Assembly: GCA_014163555.1 (NCBI GenBank)
Contig: JACJGO010000007.1
Span: 1 to 64,000, forward strand
From: Flavisolibacter longurius
GTDB taxonomy: Bacteria; Bacteroidota; Bacteroidia; Chitinophagales; Chitinophagaceae
Reading direction: 5' to 3'
Length of the DNA stretch: 64,000 nucleotides
Below, piece by piece: positions 17,737 to 26,434 of this stretch (positions are counted from its first letter, which is position 1; each line of letters starts with the position of its first letter). The notes under the pieces are model-generated. The model was given only the letters and a program-made list of their open reading frames with translations. It made no database searches and was not told the DNA's origin. The position numbers and the translations under genes are program-made.

Positions 17737-18848
17737 TGAAACGAATAAATTTTTGGTTCTTATTGCTGGTTGTTTTCGCCGGTTGCCGCGACCGCTACGA
17801 ACTGCCCCTGCGTGACAATGATGTGTCGATGCTGGTGGTGGAAGGGGTGTTGACGGTTGGTGGTCCCACCAACATAAACCTGTCACGTACACTAAAAGTG
17901 AACGATGACCTGAACTACAAACCGGAACTGAATGCGCAGCTATCGGTGGAAGATAAAGCCGGCAACAGTTTTCCATTAACGACAATGGGGGCAGGGCAAT
18001 ACAGTCATGCGCAACTACCCATGGTGGTAGGACAGGATTACCGCCTGCGCATCCGTACGGCCAACAATAAAGAATACCTTTCTGATTACGTTAAAGCGGT
18101 CATTACACCGGACATTGATTCCATTTCCTGGAAGAAAGAAAATGACGGCGTACGGGTTTTTGCCAATTCGCATGACCCCAGTAACAATACACGCTATTAC
18201 AAATGGAATTACGACGAGACCTGGGAGATTCGCAGCTATTACCCGGCCGAATACAAATGGATCGGGGATGCCAATATCGTCTATTTTGGTCCGCATAACT
18301 TCCAGTGCTGGAAATACGAAAGTTCGTCCAATATACTGATCGGCACAACGGCACAATTGCAGTCCGATGTATTAAAAGAATCCTCCCTCACATATATAAA
18401 CCCGGGCTCCGAAAAACTAAGTGTTCGCTACAGCATTTTGGTTCGGCAACAAACTATAACAAAACCCGCTTACGAATACTTTACGCTGATGAAAAAGAAT
18501 ACCGAGTCGTTGGGCACTATTTTCGATCCGCAGCCTTCGGAACTGCGGGGAAATATATTGTGCGTTTCGGACCCGGAGGAAACAGTGATTGGCTTTTTAA
18601 CGGCCTCCAGCTTTACAGAAAAAAGAATTTTCATTTCAGCCAGTGAAACCCAGTGGCGGTATTTTCAGAATTGCGAAAGTTTTGAGGTCCTCAATCATCC
18701 GGATTCCATCCGGTTGTGGGTACCCGGCTATCTACCTTACAGTGCCAATATGGACGGCCTTATCGTCAAATCGTATAACATGTCGGTGGCACGCTGTGTT
18801 GACTGTACGGCCCGTGGAGGCAATCTTAACCGACCCAGCTACTGGTAA
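17736..18848 (+). CDS. DUF4249 outer-membrane lipoprotein
   Basis: The 370-aa protein has a lipoprotein signal (KRINFWFLLLVVFAGC) with predicted lipidated Cys17. The rest is beta-rich with an early LVVEGVL strand and a conserved-looking NTRYYKWNYDETWEI segment around 150-165, both typical of DUF4249. The C-terminus has a Cys pair (CVDC). In Bacteroidota this family is nearly always encoded directly after a carboxypeptidase-regulatory-like TonB receptor, as here, where the ATG shares a base with the receptor stop. It probably caps or assists that receptor at the cell surface; the ligand is unknown. Confidence 0.88.
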   Translation: MKRINFWFLLLVVFAGCRDRYELPLRDNDVSMLVVEGVLTVGGPTNINLSRTLKVNDDLNYKPELNAQLSVEDKAGNSFPLTTMGAGQYSHAQLPMVVGQDYRLRIRTANNKEYLSDYVKAVITPDIDSISWKKENDGVRVFANSHDPSNNTRYYKWNYDETWEIRSYYPAEYKWIGDANIVYFGPHNFQCWKYESSSNILIGTTAQLQSDVLKESSLTYINPGSEKLSVRYSILVRQQTITKPAYEYFTLMKKNTESLGTIFDPQPSELRGNILCVSDPEETVIGFLTASSFTEKRIFISASETQWRYFQNCESFEVLNHPDSIRLWVPGYLPYSANMDGLIVKSYNMSVARCVDCTARGGNLNRPSYW

Positions 18849-18864
18849 AATCACCCGGTAAATC

Positions 18865-21219
18865 ATGAAGAAGCTTAACAAACGAATTGTCTACGGTATA
18901 TCGCTCCTCCTTATGGGGAAAGCAGCCTTTGCACAAAATGTATTGACGGATGTGCAGGCCAGTCTGACCACTTATGTGAAGGCCTATACGCCGGAAAAAC
19001 TTTACCTCCATACGGATAAAGCCTATTATACGGCCGGAGAGATTTTGTGGATGAAAGTTTATGCCGTGGATGGCGTATTCAATCGCCCCCTGCCTGCAAG
19101 TAAGGTAGCGTATGTAGAGATCCTGAGCGAAGGCAATGTTCCGGTAGCGCAGGCCAAGATTGCGCTTGCCGAAAGGGGGGGCGATGGTTCCATTCAATTG
19201 CCCTTTACACTGAACAGTGGTCATTATACCCTGCGGGCTTATACTGCCTGGATGAAAAATGCCGGTGTTGGCCATTTTTTTGAAAAAGGAATAAGCATCA
19301 TTAATACGCTGAAAAGCCTGGAAGCCCAGGACGAAACCGTGATACCCGCTTCCAGCCTGCAGCTTTTTCCGGAAGGAGGAAACCTGGTGAATGGCTTGCC
19401 CTCCCGGGTGGCATTTCGTCTGGCCGGCAATAACGGAAAAGGAACAGAAGGCAACGGCTTCCTGCTAAACGAAAAAGCGGATACCCTGGCTTCGTTTACA
19501 CCCTTTCAGTTTGGGATGGGGCATTTTAACCTGACCCCGCAAAAAGGCAGCAGCTACAAAGTGATATTTCAATTGGCCGATGGCAAAACTGTTTCCCGTG
19601 AATTGCCCGGTGCCTACGATTACGGTTATACCTTACAGGTAGAAGAAGCCGGCAACGATCAACTCAGGCTGCAGGTAAATGCAAAGGGTGGCAATGCAGA
19701 AGTATTCCTTTTAGCCCAAACCCGTCAGCAGGTAAAGGCAGCGCAGCGGGCCATTACAAACAATGGCCAGGCTACATTCACCATTGATAAAAAAGCACTG
19801 GGAGAGGGAGTTTCGCAATTCACCATCTTTAATGCCGAGAAAAAACCGGTCTGTGAGCGACTCTATTTTATCCCACCGGCCAAACAGGAATTCCGCCTGC
19901 AAGCTGCAAAAAACAGTTTTGGTACCCGTGAGAAAGTTGATCTGTTGTTAGATAGTGCCGGCGGTAATGGCAACAATCTTTCCCTTGCCGTTTTCCAGTT
20001 GGATGAATGGCAGAGCGGAGAGGCCACAAACATCGACCAGTACATTTGGCTGACTTCGGAGTTGAGCGGCCCGGTGGAAAATCCAGCCTATTATTTTGGT
20101 GCTGCCAGTGAAGAACGAAAAAAGACCACGGACTACCTGATGATGACGCAGGGCTGGCGCCGTTTCCGTTGGGAACAGGCAGAGAAAGAAACAGTTTTGC
20201 CCTATCAGCGGGAACGATCCGGTCAAAGGGTCACCGGCCGGGTAACGGATACCCGAACCGGTGCGCCAGCGAAAGACGTGCAGGTTTTCCTTTCCGTTCC
20301 TTCATCACCGTATAAATTGTTTACAGCCATCAGCGACAGCACAGGGATGGTTCGGTTTGAGGTAAGCGGATTTTATGGTGCCGGTGAAATGATCATTCAA
20401 ACCAGTATTCCGCAGAACACCAACCATAAGGTTGAAATCCTGAGTCCTTTTGCTGAAACCTACCGCGAACGGGGAGCCTACCCGCTGGCCTTGAACCCTG
20501 CCTGGCAAAAAGCACTTGTCAATCGCAGTATAGGAATGCAGGCGCAGCATATTTATCACCACGAAAATATCCGTCGGTTTTACCCGCCTTTGCTGAAGGA
20601 TACATTGCCGTTTTATGGCCAGTCAATTTATTCGTATGACCTGGATGATTATGTGCGGTTCAATACCCTGGAAGAAGTGCTGCGGGAATATGTGCGGGAA
20701 GTAAACGTTGGTGTAAAAGGAAGCGGCGAATCGCTGCGACTGAAACTTTTCAACGATACGGAACGCCGCCTTTACCAGGATGACATCCTGGTGCTGGTGG
20801 ATGGCATTCCGCAACTGAATCCAAACAAGGTTTTTGATTTGAATCCCCTGAAAATAAAAAGGCTGGATATCATCCCGAGGAATTTTGTGCTTGGGCATAT
20901 CAACTACCAGAGTATGGCCAATTTCATTAGTTATACGGGCCAGTATGAAGGGTTGGTATTGGATCCGCAGGCCATTACAATCGATTATGAAGGCCTGCAG
21001 TTGCAACGAGAATTTTACGCACCGGAATATGCAACTGAAGGTCAGCGTAACAGCCGCCTGCCCGATTTGCGTACAACGCTTTACTGGCAGCCCAATGTTG
21101 ACAGTAAGCTATTGAGCTTTTATACCGGTGACAACAAAGGCCGTTTCCTGGCTGTTTTGCAGGGCTTCGACGGGCAAGGCCGTACCATAAGTACGTCTGT
21201 CCCGTTTGAAGTAAAATAA
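18865..21219 (+). CDS. MG2-like secreted protein with TonB-plug-like C-terminus
   Basis: The 784-aa protein has a signal peptide (ending AFAQ near 23). Residues about 30-130 resemble an alpha-2-macroglobulin MG2 domain (EKLYLHTDKAYYTAGE), with further beta-sandwich repeats after it. A C-terminal region (about 590-690) contains LVLVDGIPQLNP and looks like a TonB-receptor plug, but no barrel follows. It is probably periplasmic or surface-held and is transcribed with the receptor and DUF4249 genes (16-bp gap). The family is common next to such receptors; its biochemical role is unproven. Confidence 0.8.
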   Translation: MKKLNKRIVYGISLLLMGKAAFAQNVLTDVQASLTTYVKAYTPEKLYLHTDKAYYTAGEILWMKVYAVDGVFNRPLPASKVAYVEILSEGNVPVAQAKIALAERGGDGSIQLPFTLNSGHYTLRAYTAWMKNAGVGHFFEKGISIINTLKSLEAQDETVIPASSLQLFPEGGNLVNGLPSRVAFRLAGNNGKGTEGNGFLLNEKADTLASFTPFQFGMGHFNLTPQKGSSYKVIFQLADGKTVSRELPGAYDYGYTLQVEEAGNDQLRLQVNAKGGNAEVFLLAQTRQQVKAAQRAITNNGQATFTIDKKALGEGVSQFTIFNAEKKPVCERLYFIPPAKQEFRLQAAKNSFGTREKVDLLLDSAGGNGNNLSLAVFQLDEWQSGEATNIDQYIWLTSELSGPVENPAYYFGAASEERKKTTDYLMMTQGWRRFRWEQAEKETVLPYQRERSGQRVTGRVTDTRTGAPAKDVQVFLSVPSSPYKLFTAISDSTGMVRFEVSGFYGAGEMIIQTSIPQNTNHKVEILSPFAETYRERGAYPLALNPAWQKALVNRSIGMQAQHIYHHENIRRFYPPLLKDTLPFYGQSIYSYDLDDYVRFNTLEEVLREYVREVNVGVKGSGESLRLKLFNDTERRLYQDDILVLVDGIPQLNPNKVFDLNPLKIKRLDIIPRNFVLGHINYQSMANFISYTGQYEGLVLDPQAITIDYEGLQLQREFYAPEYATEGQRNSRLPDLRTTLYWQPNVDSKLLSFYTGDNKGRFLAVLQGFDGQGRTISTSVPFEVK

Positions 21220-21329
21220 CAAAGTGTAATTCTTTGCGATCCTTGGTAACCAGAATACAAACACAGCAAGAATGCCAAGATTGGAACTTTAGTGCTTTTT
21301 GTTTATCGCCACGAATGTTTTGTGTATAG

Positions 21330-21354
21330 GGAAGGCCGTTCAAAACGGCTTTCC
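21330..21354 (+). terminator. Weak hairpin after the receptor operon
   Basis: GGAAGGCCGT (21330-21339) pairs with ACGGCTTTCC (21345-21354) through one G-U pair around a five-base loop. No T run follows, so it may be an RNA-stabilising or attenuating hairpin rather than a true terminator. Confidence 0.3.
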
Positions 21355-21473
21355 ACCAACTTTCCACAGACACTTGCAGTTTTGGTTTGGTTCTATTACA
21401 TTTGTTTTACTCTCTCCTGTGAATAGCCTCCCATCCTTTTTCCTCTGAACGACCTCCCTAAAACACTTAACCT

Positions 21474-21650
21474 ATGCTATTCATCAAACTTTACTTTTAT
21501 TTTTTTTACACGTTTGTGTACACGCTGGTAGGTATTTGCGAGGCCATTGGATATTTGAACCGGATGCAGTTTAGCTGGCCCAAAAGAAGACAGGCACGTT
21601 TTCGCGATTGGGCGGCCATGCTTCACCTCGATTTCGGAAAGGTTCATTAA
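21474..21650 (+). CDS. Small membrane-associated protein, 58 aa
   Basis: The frame from the ATG at 21474 encodes 58 residues. The first 27 are strongly hydrophobic and aromatic (LFIKLYFYFFYTFVYTLVG), followed by a basic segment (WPKRRQARFRDW) and an amphipathic tail. This is the look of a single-pass membrane peptide with a cytoplasmic basic tail. I do not recognise it. Another small hydrophobic protein follows 65 bp later, and both lie downstream of the receptor operon. Its composition is protein-like, but evidence for expression is absent. Confidence 0.5.
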   Translation: MLFIKLYFYFFYTFVYTLVGICEAIGYLNRMQFSWPKRRQARFRDWAAMLHLDFGKVH

Positions 21651-21715
21651 GAGTGCGACAGTATACAGCGCATTGCGACAAGATTTTTTCAACGTAAAAT
21701 AACTTACCTGTTTTC

Positions 21716-21838
21716 ATGGACACCGAAAGACAGAATTATAAGAATTATTCACTTCTGAAGTTCCTGGTCATCTTGTTTACAATTTTTTCGTACCTGATGC
21801 TCAAATTTTTGGGCTACCTGGATCAATGGGGACTGTAA
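21716..21838 (+). CDS. Small single-pass membrane protein, 40 aa
   Basis: The 40-aa frame begins MDTERQNYKNYSLLK and continues with a hydrophobic helix (FLVILFTIFSYLMLKFLGYL). It ends DQWGL. It has one membrane span and a charged N-terminus. No family is recognised. Position after the 58-aa membrane protein suggests the two may be expressed together. Confidence 0.45.
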   Translation: MDTERQNYKNYSLLKFLVILFTIFSYLMLKFLGYLDQWGL

Positions 21839-22355
21839 CGGTGTCTTTTGAGAATTCGTTTTGCTCGTGGAAAGTTGCGCGGTTCAATAAGCGCAATCGT
21901 AATCCATCTTGGTTGAAAAAAAGGAAGTAATTGCCTGCCTAAGAGTTGTCGAGTTACAGACGAAAAAGAAAGCAGCGCTGTCGTTAGCATTTTGGGTTAG
22001 TAGACAAAATAAAAAAGGGTTTCAATTTGTATTGAAACCCTTTGTTTTTTGCGTGGGAGCTCTTAGCTTAATCGCACGATTTTTCCCCTTGATGTTTAAT
22101 AGGAGAGCTAGAAGTGTCGAGAATTAATTATTCAACATCTTGTCAAGATAATCTTTTTGTTCCGGGCTATTCAGCGAACGTGCTTGTAACACATTATTGT
22201 TTAATTCTAAATGTGTACTACATAATTTTCCTGATGAATGAGCAAGTGATTTTGCAATTAATTTGTTGCAGGCCCAAGCACGGTATCAGCAACAATACAG
22301 AGTATTCATACCTTCATTGATTGAGGGTTGGTTTCAGTTCTTTACCCTTCCTCGC
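21839..22355. other. Intergenic left border of the giant-gene region
   Basis: AT-rich DNA with no convincing gene. It holds the strong hairpin at 22014-22050. Directly after that, at 22051-22061, GTGGGAGCTCT resembles the 3' end of the tRNA-Val gene at the other side of the giant-gene region (GTGGGAGCACT at 33617-33627 on the same strand). This might be a remnant of an attachment site; see findings. Confidence 0.4.
22014..22050. terminator. Strong bidirectional rho-independent terminator
   Basis: AAAGGGTTTCAA (22014-22025) and TTGAAACCCTTT (22032-22043) form a perfect 12-bp stem with loop TTTGTA. It is followed by GTTTTTT on the plus strand and by an A run on the other side, so it can act in both directions. 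Confidence 0.85.
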
Positions 22356-25300
22356 TCAACACTCCGTACAACAAACAAATGGTACTTCCACTAACGGCGA
22401 TGTTCGCAGAATTCGGTATTTGCCCAACTCGTTGCTGAGCGGCCTGTCCCCGTTTTCTTTTGGCTGTGCCCCCATGCCTCTTCGTACCATAGATGTAATT
22501 TTCTGTTCATGCTCCTTCCCATATTCTAAGGTCAGGCCCTGAACTATTTTTTGCTGCGCCTGGTCAAAGTTGTTGATGTGTTCTTTTATGTTGGTGATGT
22601 GGCCAAAGGTTTCCACGCACAACACACTCAGGGAGGAATCTTCCGGCAATCCATAGAGCTCCAGAATCTCGCTGATCTCGCCATTGGCCCATTGTGTTTC
22701 GCCATAGCGGACAGCATCAATATGCAAGGCCTGGTGCATGTGCAGTGCCGTTGCCAGTTCAAGGGTAGAGGTGATACCCTTTTCTTTAAATTCCCTGACT
22801 GTTTTTTCCCGAAGGGTGCTTAATGAAGGCTGCTGCAACCGTTTTTCGTCAAGCAACACATTACGGTAATCCGATCCGTCGGCTTGTTTTACCTGTGCAT
22901 ACAAAAGGCACCAAAGTGATGTCCGTGGCGGATTGGAGGTAACATTTTTACCATCAAAGACAGTCATAGCGTAGGGTGCATTTACGGATACTTTTTTTTC
23001 ATCCCGGTTTACTGTACAAAACAGGTTAGGAGCGGGGTGTTGTAATCCTGTTACCCGCAGTGCCCTGCCAAAACGGCCCTGTGCGGTACTCCACAACTGG
23101 TCGCTGTGACCAAACCGAAACTCGTAAGTAAAGAATCCAAACAGTTCTGCACTTTCACCATGCAAGCCAGGCGGCAGGGGCAGCAGGTAAAAATGGCGAT
23201 CCGTGTCGGTTGATTTTTCCATTTTCTGCATAGCGTTCAAACCAGCATGGTGCTGAGCCGAATCCGGTGTAAATACACGGATGTATTCCGGGTCAACAGG
23301 CAGCGGCGGTTCTTCCGAAATTTCATAAAGGGAGGGATGGTTATTACTCAGCAACTGGTCCGGCGCATAGGCCAGAACACGGGCAAACAAAGCATCACGG
23401 CTATCATCCGGAAGTTTTTCAAACTCCAGCCACAAATAACGGCGACGGGGCTCTGTTGCGGAATAGTTTTTATTGCGAACGTAAGGTGAAAGCGCAATGC
23501 CGGCACCAATCAGCTGGGGAATGGAATGCGGATTAACAGTTGTCGGCAGGTTCAGGATCGGTGTGGTGAAATCATCATCCTGCAACGGCAGGGTGTTGTC
23601 TTCCTTTTTACGCAATTGTGGCCGGATGGTATACTGAACGGCCAACGTATCCGGCAAGTGGCCACCAAACGGTTTGGGGTCCACGGCATCAATAAAAATT
23701 AGCTTGGTTTCTTCCCGGTGAATGGTGCCATCATCACCTTCTTGGATCGCCTGGAAAGGAGCCGTTCGGCGAAGTTCAATATCGCCAACGTCTTCTGCTG
23801 TAATTGCATTCCATGCTTTTGTTTCAAAATCAAATTTGCGTTTGCGTTGCACCAGAAAGCTCAGGTCATCCAGTCCATCCCAGGTCCAGTCGCGGCCAAT
23901 ATTCAGGTAGGTGCAAAGAAGCCAGCGGTGCTGCAATTCGTTGTTGTTGGCAAAAGTGATGCTGCTGTTATCCGGGGCCATGGTATGCCGTATCAGGTTG
24001 CTGCACCCAAATTGCAAACGCTGTCCCTTTTTCGCTAACAAGGTAAGGCCGTTACATTCCACATCCAGTTGTTTGGCCAGGCGCTGTACAATGTCCGGCA
24101 TTTTGTCTGCGTTATACTTCGTAACAGTTAATTTGTTGGTGTACTGCTTTGGCGGGTCAGGCTGCAGGTAAATGCCTTGCAGTAACTGGGGGTCGGCTAA
24201 ATTATTGAACAGGCCCTGTTCGTTTGAAGAAGCCCGCCTTACTCGCAGCTGGGTGGTTTTGCCATAGCGGCTGTTCAGGTCAGGGTTTGGGCTGTTGTGG
24301 CCCCAGTATGTATTGTTTGCCTGGCAAACAGCCCGCAGAGTAATGCGAAGATTACGGGCTGTGGGTAGAATAATATCCCCGGCGGTTGCCGTGATAAAAT
24401 CATTGTCGGCGGCCTGTACATATGGCTGGGTGGTATTTCCCAGTTGCAGCACCGGCATGTCTTTGTACTGAATGCCGACATTGATGGCAGCATCAAAATT
24501 GGCGACATCAAAATCTCGGTAGGTTTTAAAGAGTGTTATATAATTTTCACGGCCGGTATCACTTAGCAGGTTATCCATCTTCAGGGTTTCCACTTCCACC
24601 TTTATTTCTACCTGTGCCACATCCGGATCAGCAATGCCAAACGCTCCTTTGCCCACCATGGCGTTGGAAGCTGCTTGCAGGTCAGCAATCGGGTCAGGGT
24701 ATTGGCCGGTGTAAACTACAGCCGGGTAACCGAGCAGCGGTCGTTGAAAGGTTAACCTGTTACCGCTGAAGTTTTCATCGTCAGTGGAATGGTTGATGGT
24801 AGTATCGCCAGTGATGCGCAGGGTATTCGGGGCGATGTAGCGCTTAAAGCTGATACCGGCAATGCCACTGGGTGTAACGGATAGAGGATCGGGTGCTGCC
24901 GGCGCAGGCCCACCACCGCTGATATCGGCCATGCGTACCCGGAAATTATACTGCTTGCCGTACCGCAGCCGAATGGTATTGGAAACAGGCGTGTAGGTGT
25001 CGCTGATGGTGACTCTTTTTTCTAGTGTATTGTCTTTGTCATTTTGATAGAGCAGGGCCGCTGTTTTATCGGGTATCACCAGCGAATGATCATTCCAGTT
25101 GGCAAAATACATGGGCAGCCAGTAATCATCACCGGTAAGGCTGTATAGCTTAGTAGGATATACCTGAAAGGGCAATTCGCCACTGAACCCCCCAATGTTG
25201 ATGTCTTCCAAAAGCATGTCACCGTTGCTCCGCACAGCCGTCAGGCTTTCCCATCCGGCCCCTGTGTTGTCAGCATCCTGCACGTCTACATGAAAGCCCA

Positions 25301-26405
25301 CAACACCCAGGGGTGCATCGAGCCTTTCATTGCCCGTTACAGTTTCATCTTTTGCCAGTTGACGCAGGTACCAGATCAGGATTTGCTCATCTTCCCAGCC
25401 CAGACGAACGCCCATTTCTTTTTGCGGGTGGAAGCCGTCCTGTTCTTCCTGTAAAATGTGCTGGCTTACCGGTTGGTTGGCATGTGTGATGGTAGCAAAT
25501 CCATCATCAAACCGCGCTGCTTCCACGTATAGGTCATCAAAATTGCCAACAACATTTTCTCCCGCGTTCAACACCGGGAATAAAACGGCCGCAAAAAGGC
25601 TGCGTGGTTCGCCATTTTTCAGGGCCGGAATGCGTGCTGCATAGCGTTTGATAAAAAGTTCCCCGGCCGTGAGGGAATCTTTTTGTTCCTGGCTGTAGGC
25701 AGTGCCATCTTTGATGCGTACATAGAGCCAGCCACCGTTTTTGTAATCCTGCGGATTGATGGTAACGCTGGTTTTGTAAATCAATCCTGCTTTTTCTGCC
25801 ATCAGCGGCTGACGAAGCAGGTAGGCATACACTTTCCCCCAGCTTACTTTGTCGTCTTTTACAAGTGCTGGAGGTTTTGTCTGGTCACGCAAGGCACAGC
25901 GGTAACTGTCATCCGTTTTGGCATTGGGTAGGCGGGGTGAGGTAAAGTTGAAGGCCGTACGATAACTTACCGGCAGGTATTTGCGTAAGGCACTCTCTTT
26001 ATCAACCGGCTTGGGCGCCCGCTGGGCGGTAGGCTTATCAGCGCTTCGGTTTTCATCAATGTCAAAATACTTTGGCCGGGCATCCGGCGTTTGGGCGTTT
26101 TTTAAGGTTTCATAAAGCTTCCGGGTGTTATCGGGCCAAGTAAGAGAGGAGGGGATGAGCGGAACTTCATTCGCCGGAATCTTGCCCGGAAATTCATTCG
26201 GGTCTTGGACCACAACCACTTCAAACTCCGGTTTTACATCGGCAAATGGTGTAAGAGAACCGGTGGTGGCATAGGGCACTTGCACTTTTTCCAGCGGACT
26301 GATATTGCGGGGAATAAATACAATGTTTACAGTAAGGACCCCGGTGCCATCGAAGTGTTGCGGAAAGGCCATCAGGGTAAAGCGTGTATGATTGGGATTT
26401 GCCAT
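22356..26405 (-). CDS. Giant protein of unknown function, 1349 aa (second gene of pair)
   Basis: I recognise no family. The 1349-residue protein has no signal peptide, lipobox or membrane helix, so it is either cytoplasmic or exported by a non-Sec route. It is mainly beta-strand with long polar stretches. Landmarks: a Trp-rich MGVRLGWEDEQILIWYLRQL at 331-350; a strand pair LRYGKQYNFRVRMADISGGG at about 480-499 that resembles a fibronectin-III-like or carbohydrate-binding sandwich, followed by a Pro/Ala hinge; a basic RRRYLWLEFEKLP segment near 1000; and a Cys-rich tail ending VCCTEC. It starts 29 bp after the stop of the 1793-aa gene, so the two are one operon. Codon use looks like the chromosomal background. 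Confidence 0.8.
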   Translation of the reverse strand: MANPNHTRFTLMAFPQHFDGTGVLTVNIVFIPRNISPLEKVQVPYATTGSLTPFADVKPEFEVVVVQDPNEFPGKIPANEVPLIPSSLTWPDNTRKLYETLKNAQTPDARPKYFDIDENRSADKPTAQRAPKPVDKESALRKYLPVSYRTAFNFTSPRLPNAKTDDSYRCALRDQTKPPALVKDDKVSWGKVYAYLLRQPLMAEKAGLIYKTSVTINPQDYKNGGWLYVRIKDGTAYSQEQKDSLTAGELFIKRYAARIPALKNGEPRSLFAAVLFPVLNAGENVVGNFDDLYVEAARFDDGFATITHANQPVSQHILQEEQDGFHPQKEMGVRLGWEDEQILIWYLRQLAKDETVTGNERLDAPLGVVGFHVDVQDADNTGAGWESLTAVRSNGDMLLEDINIGGFSGELPFQVYPTKLYSLTGDDYWLPMYFANWNDHSLVIPDKTAALLYQNDKDNTLEKRVTISDTYTPVSNTIRLRYGKQYNFRVRMADISGGGPAPAAPDPLSVTPSGIAGISFKRYIAPNTLRITGDTTINHSTDDENFSGNRLTFQRPLLGYPAVVYTGQYPDPIADLQAASNAMVGKGAFGIADPDVAQVEIKVEVETLKMDNLLSDTGRENYITLFKTYRDFDVANFDAAINVGIQYKDMPVLQLGNTTQPYVQAADNDFITATAGDIILPTARNLRITLRAVCQANNTYWGHNSPNPDLNSRYGKTTQLRVRRASSNEQGLFNNLADPQLLQGIYLQPDPPKQYTNKLTVTKYNADKMPDIVQRLAKQLDVECNGLTLLAKKGQRLQFGCSNLIRHTMAPDNSSITFANNNELQHRWLLCTYLNIGRDWTWDGLDDLSFLVQRKRKFDFETKAWNAITAEDVGDIELRRTAPFQAIQEGDDGTIHREETKLIFIDAVDPKPFGGHLPDTLAVQYTIRPQLRKKEDNTLPLQDDDFTTPILNLPTTVNPHSIPQLIGAGIALSPYVRNKNYSATEPRRRYLWLEFEKLPDDSRDALFARVLAYAPDQLLSNNHPSLYEISEEPPLPVDPEYIRVFTPDSAQHHAGLNAMQKMEKSTDTDRHFYLLPLPPGLHGESAELFGFFTYEFRFGHSDQLWSTAQGRFGRALRVTGLQHPAPNLFCTVNRDEKKVSVNAPYAMTVFDGKNVTSNPPRTSLWCLLYAQVKQADGSDYRNVLLDEKRLQQPSLSTLREKTVREFKEKGITSTLELATALHMHQALHIDAVRYGETQWANGEISEILELYGLPEDSSLSVLCVETFGHITNIKEHINNFDQAQQKIVQGLTLEYGKEHEQKITSMVRRGMGAQPKENGDRPLSNELGKYRILRTSPLVEVPFVCCTEC

Positions 26406-26434
26406 GTTTTGTAGTTGAAGTGGTTCGAATGGGT

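Noticed and set aside
17071-17985. 304-codon frame opposite the TonB receptor end and DUF4249 start
   Set aside because: It crosses the junction of two well-supported genes on the other strand and has no recognisable motif.
22114-22542. Small plus-strand frames around the end of the 1349-aa gene
   Set aside because: One lies in AT-rich intergenic DNA and the other overlaps the giant gene; neither has protein-like composition.
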